From Plazaster borealis (lineage: Eukaryota > Echinodermata > Asteroidea > Forcipulatida > Labidiasteridae), in contig CM037464.1 of assembly GCA_021014325.1 (NCBI GenBank), positions 4,061,127 to 4,125,126 of the forward strand: DNA of 64,000 bases, read 5' to 3'. This document shows, in pieces, positions 39,422-50,223 of the stretch. A program made the translations under genes and the position numbers. The notes under the pieces are model-generated. The model saw nothing but the letters and a program-made list of their open reading frames with translations. It searched no databases and was not told the origin of the DNA. Within the stretch, counting starts at the first letter, position 1. The number at the start of each line of letters is the position of its first letter.

Positions 39422-39538
39422 GGCGGCCATCTTGTCTGCGCAGAGTTGACATATCCTAGCATAGCAACGGTCATTGGACTCTTTCCATGGCGCCGTTTTG
39501 ATTTATCCCCATAAAACGCTCACTTAGTTATGACGTTA
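39422..39538. promoter_or_regulatory. Candidate regulatory element with promoter-type motifs
   Basis: In about 120 bp there are four motifs. They are a YY1-like CAAGATGGCCGCC (minus, 39434-39422), an RFX X-box-like GTTGCTATGCTAGG (minus, 39468-39455), an inverted CCAAT box (ATTGG, 39473-39477) and a CRE-like TGACGTTA (39531-39538). The region 39120-39500 is also richer in G+C than its surroundings. The motifs are seen directly. That they act as a promoter or enhancer is inference. Confidence 0.35.
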
Positions 39539-40842
39539 CACCATGCAATATCGGTGCAAATTCGCAGTGACATCGGGCTGCATTTACGCGGACTGCGCGT
39601 GATGCCAATACCAACCTGGTAATACTCGGAGAGTGGCAGGGATGACAAGAACAAATCTTGCATGCGTTTTTGTTCCCTAATCAATACAATTTGATTTATA
39701 TGCTTCAGCCAGTTTCCCCGCTCGGTCATCTCGAAGACTTTGGATTCTTTCTACGAGATGGCAATATATATATGAGCAGGCTATATCAACTTTGGAACCT
39801 CGCATAATAAAGAAACACAAATATCTGCACATTTTGTGATGTTTTCTTTGGCGCCGAATTCTGCACGCAAGTACAACATGCTGAAATTATAAACGAGTTA
39901 CAAAGCAGTGACGACCCGCCGTAATTTGGTAATGAACACCCGGCTTCCTGAGACCATAGACGTGCTTCAATTTGACGTTCAATAATAAACACCTCTAATC
40001 TGATTTTGCAAATTTTTCCCTCCCCATTCTTGATTTTCGTTCTCTGCCCCAAATTTATTGGAATGCGATCTGGGAAAACATCTGCCTTTGTATAGTGGGG
40101 TCTCTGTAAAACCATCCCACTGTGAGTCTTTATACCACAGTGTCCCCACAGACGGCTACAAAAAATCGAAGCTAAAATCATCTTTCCGGCTGGAAATCAA
40201 GCGGTCATGAATCCGGCTAAATTTGTCTTAAAAAAGAAGAAGAAAGGATCGGACTACCGAACAAAAATCGAAGGGCTTTTATGCTGCGATCTTGACAACA
40301 CTATGGATTTTGGAGCCGTAAACACTCACGAGTAGAGAACCAAATATGACGCCAGGGAATTCTCAAAAACAAACGGGGGACAATAATTAACCCATCTCCG
40401 AGATTCAAGAGAATTGGGCTTTGATTAAATTCGATTTACGAATGCTTGTTTAGTTTTTCGTTTTAATTTTCTTTCTTTCTGCTTCTTCCTTTTCCCCTCA
40501 AAAGTTTATTTTACAGACTGATCTATTTCTTACCAATGAAACTTTTGGAACGCGAATTTATGGACCGAAATTAATGTACATAAAGGCCTATTTTTATATA
40601 ATTTACATACTTTTTGGATAAGGCATCCATTACATTTTTGTGTGCGACTTGAAAAGATGATGATCTGATTTAAATAAAAGGGGGGTCTTTTTAAATTCAG
40701 TCGCGGCATGGAATCACTGAGAGAAAATGGATAGAATAGTGAAGGCGGAACGGCAGAGTGCGTTATATCAAGTAGGATTATGGGCTTTGGAGCAGTGAGC
40801 CCATCCGGTGGATGGCGGGAACATTTTGGCGCTCAAAAAAAA

Positions 40843-40875
40843 ATATATATACATATATATAAATAAATAAAACAA
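40843..40875. repeat. (TA)n/(AAAT)n low-complexity stretch
   Basis: ATATATATACATATATATAA passes into AATAAATAAAAC. Simple-sequence intronic DNA. Confidence 0.7.
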
Positions 40876-42420
40876 ACGCAGGACAGCCCACATTTGGCAG
40901 ATGGGAAGTGAGTTCGATATCAGTAGAGCAAAGGGGCTTTCTCTGGAGCGTAATCTTGAATAATGCTGGCTTTTAAAATGCTCGGTTGCGTGATGAGCAG
41001 TTCGTACTCTCACAATCGCGGCGTGTGTGTGTGTAAAATCCCCCGGAGATTCCGATGGAATCCGCGGTGAGAAAAACAAATTCCAGGGAACACTGACTTT
41101 GAAACGCGTATAATGACTCATTAATCATAAAGTCAATGCATTATGGATTCTGGTTTGTTAATTAGAGTGCGGGGCTGGGGGAAGGGGGGAGGGTGAAAAC
41201 TGGTGGACTAGGCTTGAGCGTCTCTGGTGACATTTAAATGCATGGATGGGGGATAGATTCAATCAATCACAAATGGGGGAGTGGGGAATACACGGTAACA
41301 AAGATGCAAATGTCGGCATGGGGGGGTTATATTGTAATTGGAATCATGAGGTTGTTTGGGTAAGAACAGAATAAGGTAAAGACCGTATAGGAAACATGAT
41401 CTTATCCCGCGCTACATGGAGATGGGCAAAACATTATACGACAGCATAAAGGATCTGTAATGATCGAAACAAAACAAATTTGTTCAAATCTGAAAGTTCA
41501 CTGATTATATGAAGTCAATACCAGTACCAATCCTCAAGGGACCAATATTCATCTAATGAAACTGTCCAGGTCGTGAAAATAGCATTTGAAGACCTCCCCC
41601 TATACAAGACCCACCGTTTATTTTGGTCGCCACAATCAAAATAGGCACTCACGTGAACATGCAATCCCTGACCCGTAAACCCAATTGTCGAGATTACCCC
41701 GTCTTAAAGAATTTCTTGTTCACAGGCTTGGTTGGATGGCGTGTTTGTTGAAAACAATGGGATGGAAATGAAATTACTCTTAAGGAAACAATAATGTATT
41801 GCGAGTATTGAACATGCAAACCGCATGGATGTACTGGTTGACTCAAGGTGAATATACTAGTTTGAAAACTAATGCCATGGACTAAGAAAGAATGCAAAAC
41901 TTCGCCGTCGAGTTCAGTCATCAGACAAAAATTTGCAGCACTGACTTCTCCATTTGAAGCTATCTTGTTCAATTGGGTTTTTGTATAATGGTGAACAAAT
42001 GTGTCATTCTTCCACAAAAGCATATGTGAATTTTCTGCAAATTCCTCCTGACGTGTTTAACATTGTTTGCTTTCAGGTTTAAAACCACGAACATTCCATC
42101 GAGTAAACGCACAACCTTTCATTTTTTTCTTCTTCTTCTCTCTTGCCGAATTCACAAAAAGGACATTCAAATGCAGCCCAACGCGTTCCGCCAGACTCCC
42201 GAGGCCTGCCAGGGTACTGACAGACGAAGATCCTTTCGAACCATCGGGGTTAACCCGACAAATCTCCCCGTCCAACCTGCAGCACGACGCTCTGGTCAAA
42301 GACCTCTTTTTTTATCCGGGTACGGGGGGAAGCAGACAATGCTGGTCACAAGCTGAGAGCGGGGCATCGGGTTGATCGGGGGGACCCCGTCAGGTCCTGT
42401 CAAGGGTCTTGTGTCCTCTT

Positions 42421-42435
42421 GCCGCGTAGGTGGCG
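42421..42435 (+). promoter_or_regulatory. Possible CTCF-type site
   Basis: GCCGCGTAGGTGGCG contains TAGGTGGCG, which matches the core of the bilaterian CTCF motif, with two mismatches on its 5' side. It is a single motif without other support. Confidence 0.2.
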
Positions 42436-43767
42436 TAATGAGTTTCACAGAACACCGGGAGTTCACTTCAGGTTAACAATTTTCTGACAAGAAAAAGTTC
42501 TTTATCCGTAAAAGTTCGAGATATAACAGTATTAATCTACTTTGTAGTTACCCGGTTGGCATTGTTCATTCTTTCTTATCTATCCACCCATTTCGTTTGT
42601 CCAAAACCCAGTGACCTCTTTTAGATTTGCTGTGGTTTGGTATTTTTAAGTAGCCCTACAAATAAAAACTTATCCTTGTAGTATACATCATTCAGAGTTC
42701 ACACTGACCTTAAACTACAAATATAGGTCTACCTGATCGTTGTTGTAAATAAGACCCATTATAACTGTGATAGTTTAAAGTCATTGATGACATTTTTTTG
42801 GTATCTAACGTTGTCCTCGTATTCTTACAAACACATACTATACAGCCACAGTAAATGTTGTTCGACTATGGACATTTTACCAAGCATGTAACCTTCGTTA
42901 TCTACGATAGGCTAGGCTTTGTCTTCTCGTTTTATGGTTTCTAATTATTGGGTGTTGGCAAAAGTAAAAAAACGTAAAGATTCCAGAAAAAGTTCATTCT
43001 TACAAGCGTGTGATCAGTTTTTGAATATTTTGCTGGATTAGTTTTGAAGTCAGTCCGCAAGAAGAACAATATCATGATCTTGAATTGGCAATAAAGGAAT
43101 AAAATACCTTTAATAATAAGTTCAAATAACTTAATATTAACACTGATATTTTATACGTGTTTTTGTGTGTAGGCCCCTATACATTCGCAGACACAATCGA
43201 GGAAATTCGTTTTGCAGTGCAAGTAGAAACAAACCCACGGAGAAAATTCTCGCCAAACGAGCCTTTTTCAAAATGTCAAAGGAAATTTCACGAGGAAGTC
43301 ATACTACTTGGGCCAAACCTGTAAGGGAACCCCTTTCGGTGGATTTCGTTTCTCAATCACATATTTACTAATTACAGAGTCGTAGGAAAGGTTCGTGCAA
43401 AAAAAGAGTTACGAAACATTACATTAGTGTGTCAATGTGGCACGGTGACCGATTGCGGTCTCACGCAACGAAATTTTCACCGGCCGTAGGGTCAAAATGT
43501 TAATAAATGTTGACAACAACACAATGATGCATCGAATGCAAGTGCAGCGTCATCGACGGAATTGTCCAACAACTATGAATGATCACACACAAATGTAACT
43601 ATATATAAAACATTACTGAAAAAACCCAAACCCAACCCAAATATCTTGAGATAAAACAACGAAGTGAGACAACATGCCTCGACATAACGAGGGTGTAATC
43701 ATTTTTAACACGCACTGATCTTGAAGTTAATTACAGAGTACGCTACTCTGTATACTTCTCACCGAAA

Positions 43768-43830
43768 TATGGGGTGTAAAAATAACACCGAGGTGTACAA
43801 ATAACGCCCGTGTAAAAATACCACTATTGC
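43768..43830. repeat. Short palindromic repeat cluster (GGTGTAAAAATAACACC)
   Basis: GGTGTAAAAATAACACC is an imperfect palindrome. It is followed by AGGTGTACAAATAACGCC and CGTGTAAAAATACC, a degenerate tandem series just upstream of the SINE. The motif style resembles GTGTTAA/ACACC repeats at 59500-59710. Confidence 0.45.
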
Positions 43831-43871
43831 TGCCAACACCCTCTGCTGTAGGATTCGAACTACCTTTACCG

Positions 43872-44051
43872 GGCAATCTCGGTGGTCTGATGGTAACACA
43901 TCTGCTCTAGAATGCCAAAGGTCTTGGATTCGAATCCCACCCGAGTAATATGCCAGTGGATTTTTCTTCACGGTACTCGGGACAGTACTGAGTAACACAG
44001 TGTTTTAAACACATCGGTGTAGGGTAAAACCAAATAAAAAACTAGTGTTGT
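43872..44051 (+). mobile_element. tRNA-derived SINE, most complete copy
   Basis: The tRNA-like head has an A-box TGGTCTGATGG (43883-43893) and a B-box GGATTCGAATC (43926-43936), then CCACCC. The non-tRNA body reads ATATGCCAGTGG, GGTACTCGG, AGTACTGAGTAACACAG, ACACATCGGTGTAGGG and TAAAACCAA. The body is shared with 12634-12726 and 48220-48360. It is a pol III-derived retroelement without its own protein. Confidence 0.8.
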
Positions 44052-44261
44052 AGTCTCCCGACTAAAGCAGACCAACACATGGAGGTTATGATAACCTGCT
44101 GTGTGGGGTATACTGGGTGCAAGACTCTCCCCCTCTGATGAGTAAAATATAGCAACGGATCGATCATACCTGGTCTATTCATAAGCCATTTGTCTTCCCT
44201 TAGTCCCCGAAGGTTTATACTACATACACGGACTTAATCTGAGAAGGGGGGCAACGGAGGG

Positions 44262-44278
44262 GCAACCGCTCCGGTTGC
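44262..44278. promoter_or_regulatory. Perfect 7-bp-arm palindrome, Grainyhead-like
   Basis: GCAACCG-CTC-CGGTTGC. AACCG facing CGGTT resembles spaced half sites of Grainyhead-family factors (AACCGGTT). Regulatory meaning is inference. Confidence 0.2.
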
Positions 44279-45789
44279 ACTTTACATGACTTGGCCCCCC
44301 AATCAGAACTGGGAAGTGGACGTCCATCATCGCTCTGTGATTTATTGTGAAAATAAGTCTAGACATATGTAGAATAACACCAAAAAACGCCTGTCACTGC
44401 AGTCCATATATTTTGACACGGCTTTACCATGTTTGATACCCAGACTCCCCCCTGACACATTGCCATGGGTTAATGACCTGGGATGTGGTGGTCGCCTGCT
44501 TTTCGTCCCATTAAGTCAAAATGGTGAACGCACTCTGTTGCAATTAATCATCTTAATACTGTCAAAACTTTCAAATCAAATCACCGTGACAGCTCTTGTG
44601 ACAAATACTGAAATGCTACTCCGACTATCCCTGTCATATATATATATATTTTTCAAATGCGGAAAAATGAAACACTGCCTCGGAATTCATGTAGAATGTT
44701 ACACTAAATCACTTGAAGGTTTTTGTTGAATGATTTTGTTCAGTGCAAGAGCAAGTGGCCGTTAAACTCAAACGATACGTCGAACCCAGTATGGAGGTTA
44801 ACTCACGATATAAATAATCGCGGCAGCCTACTGGCACAAACATAAGCCATATTCCACAGGAAAATATACACAACGCCGGTAAAGTATTTTTTTTAATGGC
44901 TTGAAGATTTCTCCATTTTTTTTTTGCTTTGAGGCCGGTAAACCCAAAATGTTAAACCCCCGTGCATGAGTTGAAAATCACGGCATCAAACTAACCACCA
45001 CGATGGCCTATCCGCATCGAAACGTAGGCTTAATCCATCTGCCACTGGACGAGGCATTTCCTATGCCTTTATACCACCCATGGCTATACAACAGTCACAG
45101 AATCGACTCGACAAACCATGGACAAAGTATTGCACCAATTGGTTGCGTTGATGAGAGGAGGGCCCGTTTCAGGACTAATTAGTGACCGTCAAATATGATG
45201 CTGGCCAATGTCCGGAGTCCCCTATAATTGTTCGGCCACTTCCAGCTCCACCCCCCCCCCCCAATGTCTACCGAAACAGATTTGTCCTTAAAAGTATGGA
45301 TAAATAGTTATTTTTTGAACTAGTACACTGAACGTATTGGATACTTCATACAGCTTCCATTCTTCATCACAACCAACAGAACTAATCATATTCTGATTTT
45401 GCTCGCGAAATGCAAGATTTACCAAAGAAAATTAAAGTTTTAAGGGGCTCTAAAAGGTGAAAGTGCTCGACTGAAAAAAAGGCAAGTTGAAAACCAAACT
45501 AAGGAAGCTACCAGAAAGGGCAAGTGATGCAAAATGTGCCCGGAGGACAGCTCTGAATCCTGCCAGCATTACTTCCTCTGCATAGCGGACGTAAGAGAAA
45601 TCAACGATGAGTGAATTCTTCCTCTTAATAGCCGCAAATTGGGCAAAGTTTAAAATACATATATATATATATTTCAGAGAAACTTCCCGGTTCGCTGACA
45701 CAGCTTTATCATATATCAAGCAAAGTTTTCATGCACCATTACAGTTCCACATAAGGTAGGAATGACTAATGTTCAAGGGTGAAGACATG

Positions 45790-45959
45790 GGGCAAATTTC
45801 ATAGCGCTGCTTAAGCAGAAAATATTGCTTAAAAGGAGGATACCAGTCACATATGCTACATGTGAGATGGTGTTTAAGCTGGTAACCTTTTTCTAGTAAG
45901 CATAATTTTGTTGTGCTTAGCAAATTTGTGTGCTTAAGCAGCTCTATAAAATTGAGCCC
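45790..45959. mobile_element. MITE-like element C, 170 bp
   Basis: The ends are inverted. The left GGGCAAATTTCATAGCGCTG then CTTAAGCAG matches the complement of the right end, GGGCTCAATTTTATAGAGCTG then CTTAAGCACA. The inside holds more TGCTTAAGCA-type motifs. No coding capacity. I recognise this sequence type from echinoderm genomes. The transposase superfamily cannot be set because no clear target-site duplication is visible. Confidence 0.75.
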
Positions 45960-46413
45960 TGGTGCTGTCGTTTTGGGTTATTCTTAGATTTGAAATTGCC
46001 AACTTATTCCATCTTCAAGAAAATGTAACTTGAATTCGATCTGATTTCTCTTGCATGGTGCAGCCTTCTGGCATTTGTTCCTCCATTCAAAAACAATGTA
46101 CTGAAACCGAGGCTGGACGGGGAAAATAGTCTGGCCCCTTTGTGTAGGTTTAACAGTTTTAACGAGTAACTGTATTAAGGGTTGTTATTGCACACAGGAA
46201 ACAAGACAGATGTGATGGCAGCAAGATATATTGGCCTATTGATCGTCCACAATGAAACCCTTAGGATCACTCACTAACATAACAAGATGATAATATCTGA
46301 AGTTTCCTGACAGGCCCTTGCACCCGGTTTTTGTCATGAGCATAAACTGTGTCAGCCCAGAGAGCCCAAACCCGAGTGGCAATTATTGTTAAAAGACACA
46401 TCACTATAATACA

Positions 46414-46901
46414 TTAAAAGGTAGGGTCATAGATTGTTTTCTTGTCAACGTAGTGCTGTTAAAATATAGGCAACATTATCAATGAAGATACAATAAAAGT
46501 CACATGGTGAAAAGTTTCAGCTGAATACAGTGTCTACTTGTTGAGAAAAAAGAGCAAAATACTGTCATGGGTATTTTCATCAAGAACGTCGAATCCATCC
46601 ACGTTGAGCGAGGTGACAGCGGGTACCAACCGCTTCTCTGGCAACAGCATTCGCGAACGGACACCACGGACATTTGAATTTTCAGTCAATCCTCAGAAAT
46701 CTGAGAAACGATTCATGCATGAAATGTTACTCAGATTCAATTGTTTTGGGGTGAACAAATTATCCAAACCATATTATATCGAAGGGGGAATCCCTTCTCA
46801 AAATAGTTTATAACTATCAACAGCTGCAGTGCTTCTCACCAAGTAAGTTTTTATGGCCATTAATTTTTGGAGTATTTACCAATCTGTGACCCTATCTTTA
46901 A
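46414..46901. mobile_element. MITE-like element B, 488 bp, TTAA-flanked
   Basis: The left end TTAAAAGGTAGGGTCATAG and the complement of the right end TTAAAGATAGGGTCACAG form ~22-bp terminal inverted repeats starting in TTAA on both sides. An inner segment (CTATCAACAGCTGCAGTGCT, ACCAAGTAAGTTTTTATGG; 46815-46860) is shared with the end of the 375-bp elements. An internal 91-codon open frame has no similarity to a transposase. TTAA flanks suggest piggyBac-type mobilisation, but the first bases after TTAA are not the CCC usual there. Confidence 0.72.
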
Positions 46902-48219
46902 ACCAAGAAATCCAGTCATACCAAAAATGTATGAACTATAACACAACATGTTATAATGCTTTTGGAACATAAAGTGTATGTAAAAGCTCAACTACGCTAA
47001 GACAGCCGATGTCAGCGCATCTTCACACGTCCATAATTAACACATGCACCTGTTTTCCCGATTCTAAATTAGCCTCAAAAGCTGAGTTGTCAACAGATTG
47101 AGTTTCGTTAATGCTGGTATTTACTTTTAAGACGTAGAATACCAGTTTGGAATAGGAAGCAAATACTTATTCGGGATTCACGGTAATTATATCGACACAG
47201 CGCACACACCTTGTAAGCTTTGTTATACAAATCTACATAATCGGTGTCCAATTATGAAATTGATTGGATCAACACCCACAATCGTGTGTAAACTAATCAG
47301 TGACAAAGTGAATTACTCATTAACTCCAGAGTGTCTTGTTGAAAAGATTAACAATAGATCTCTACTTGATTTCCCCTCAAAAAAACTATTAAGAATTGCT
47401 CTAAAACACTGCGTGGTTTAACTCTGATATTCAAAACACATTCTCTTAATAGTTGTTAACAACTACCAGGCTTCGCTCTTAACGGTACATCTCTTTTACG
47501 GCTAGTCTCGTTTCACATCGTTAACACCTGACCGCTCAAACCGCAAGACGTCTTTTTATTGTCCATTTATGACAGGTTGATTAGCTAGTGCTACTTTGCC
47601 ACGCTAACTAATTAGACTTGTCAATTGTGGAAGGCACTTTAAAAAAAAAGCGTGTGTAAGTATTCAACACTGATTAGTTAGTGTGGATGTTCAGATGACA
47701 CAACTGTCAAAAGACACCTGGTTTTGCGACTACTTTATTAATGAACGCCACAGTTTATAAAAATTGCAGCCGTTCGTAAATGAATTCAATTCGTGATAAA
47801 TCATAATTGGCATTAACAAATGTAAAACTTTCACGAAGTGAGCAACATGCTTGCATTTCAGAATCCAGTTGAATGATCTACACCTCATATTGATATTAAA
47901 TCAAGTCATTTTGTGATTTTTTAAATTGTTTGCAGTGACTCGCTACTAATTACATCATTCAACAAGGCCTCTTGTCACATGTTACGCTCGGCGGTCTGTT
48001 TGGTTAAAACACTCCATGATGCCATGGCACTGCTTTGAACAGTTTGTTTGTAAACAATTTTTGTTTACTTACTCCGCCCCAAAAATCTGGTAAAAAGTTT
48101 CAAAAATTCCAAGTTCCGCATTGAGACCTAGCCAAATAGCATGAAAAATGGAAAATACACTGGGTTGATTCTTTGACAAAAAAATTGAAATCAAATCCAT
48201 CAATACCCCCCCCCTTTAA

Positions 48220-48360
48220 GATGTATCCGGAACGCGGAGGTCATGGGTTCGAATCCCACCCAGTTAGCCGATGGGGTTATTTTCCCGCGAGACGCAGAAA
48301 GCACTGAGTATATTGTTGCACATCTACGTAAGGGTAAACAAACAAAACAACTATGTTGTA
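48220..48360 (+). mobile_element. tRNA-derived SINE, 5'-truncated copy
   Basis: B-box GGTTCGAATCC (48246-48256) then CACCCAGTTAGCC, GATGGGGTTATTTTCCCGCG, AGCACTGAGTATA and CACATCTACGTAAGGGTAAA. It is the same family as 43872-44051, although the A-box half is lost or very diverged. Confidence 0.7.
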
Positions 48361-50198
48361 GGCCCTAGTACTTTACATAATAAAAAATACAAGCGGTGGT
48401 TGCCGAACCAAACTTCGCGAGAATGTTATTTGAACACGGGCGTCTAGTGCTTGTTTATCTGTAGTAGAAAATTTTGAACTCTTAAGTTAAAGAACTTTTG
48501 AATTACGAGTTCTGTTTAAAAGCTTGCACACTCAAATTCAGCAAGGTGAACGTTACTTAATTATAACTGAATAAAGGACCATGTTTACAGTCGCGGCTTC
48601 GACCTCTACATTCAACACCGTCACCTGGGGTGACTATATAAAATATACAAAAAAGCAGCACCTTAAGTTGGAAACTTATAGCTTTGGCCTCGCGTTGTAA
48701 AAAATGTTCCCTTAAAAAAAAAAAACGTTAATTTTTTACAAACACAACCCGGGGTTGTCCCAAGAGTGGCTAATATTCGATAACATATAACAAAGATTGG
48801 TCCAGACGTGTGCTGATTATAATGATGCTGGTTTCACACCGGTCCATGCCGAGAACCCCGAGGGGTACCAACTAACAATGTCATTGGACGGGAGACAGTC
48901 TGCGAGATTTATATTTCGCTGGTACCTTGACGATGTTATAAACAAGAAAAAAATGTCCCAAACCAAACATCAAACTGAAATTGGAGCATAATTATCAACC
49001 CAGTTTCCCTGCATGTTGGATAGTATATCATAGCACGATCTATGGGTGTAGGTTAACATCGTGATTCACTGTAAGCATGGAGGAAGGATCCATGCTGTAA
49101 GCAACAAACTTTGGAAGGGAGCAGGACTACATGGATTCGCACAATTTTTCTAATGTGGTTAGTATTATCACAGCGTCCCGCTGGTGGACTCGGCAGGCCT
49201 ACAGAGCTAATTGCGGCACTCGGTGGAAGGAAAAACAAGCCCCAAAACTTCCATCCATCGTATTCAATAGTCTACGACTGCACTGCGAGATTTGGAGTTT
49301 ATATTGCACAGTGTAAAATGTAGGGCATCACAAGTCTGCACTCCAAAGTAATGTAGAAGGACGAGCCGAATTTGGCCGCGGTGAGGAGATTTTGAACCCT
49401 CCCCCCCCCAGAGTGAGTCAAGGCTCAACACAAACATGCTAGGTAATTATTTGTAACAAAATGATCTCCTTGAGAATAACACCGTATTTTATCACATCAC
49501 ACCATCCGACATAAGTGTTTAATTTCTTTCAAGTCTGAACTGAGTCTGACATGATTGTTTAAGTTTAAAGAAGAAAACAAAATCACACTTAAATATATAA
49601 TGTATTCACTTACAGTGTAACTTGCTGTTTTCAGATTTATATATTTTCTCAATCTTGCCTTTTTTGTTTGTCCACAGTGTTAATGGTGATTGTTCCGTTA
49701 CACGGCCGCTGCCTCTGCTTTATGCAAATAGTGTAATTGCTTAAATGTTTAACTGCTCGTTGTCAACCAACCGTTGAAATGTGTTATACGAGAACTGTAA
49801 GGAAGCCTTTGACAATATCAGCCCTCGACGCAACCACAATTCTGCTAAATTAACTGCGTCTAACCGAGCTTTTTTTCCCTGAAAGATGTCGTCAATTTTG
49901 GTGGACAAAAGAGTAGGCAACGGCCACGAGTAAAAGGGGGAAATAAAAGGGGGAAAAAAGAAGGAGAGCTGTGACGCTGGAGCCGACTTACAGTCAAATG
50001 CCGGCCAGTTTGATTTTTAACTCCCCAATGGCCGGATATTTTAATTGAGAGGTGCTTTCACATTGAGATGATGCTTGCCTAGTGTTTGCTCTCAAGTCAG
50101 CAAGGGCGATAAACCACAGCTAAATGAGGATGGTTTTTCAGGGACCGAGTGCCGTGGTATATACCAAGGCACGCTGAGCACACACCGGGCAAAAAGTA

Positions 50199-50223
50199 GC
50201 CCCAGGGCCACGAGCCCTCGGGC
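50199..50223. promoter_or_regulatory. Pair of AP-2 consensus sites
   Basis: GCC-CCAG-GGC (50199-50208) and GCC-CTCG-GGC (50214-50223) both fit the palindromic AP-2 consensus GCCN3-4GGC and are separated by five bases. They lie in a G+C-rich ~170-bp patch in intron 2 of the AP-2 gene itself, which suggests autoregulation. Single matches are expected several times per window by chance. A close pair is less so. Confidence 0.35.

Noticed and set aside
43872..43945. Functional tRNA gene
   Set aside because: A- and B-boxes are present, but the acceptor arm does not close and a non-tRNA body shared with other copies follows. It is a SINE.
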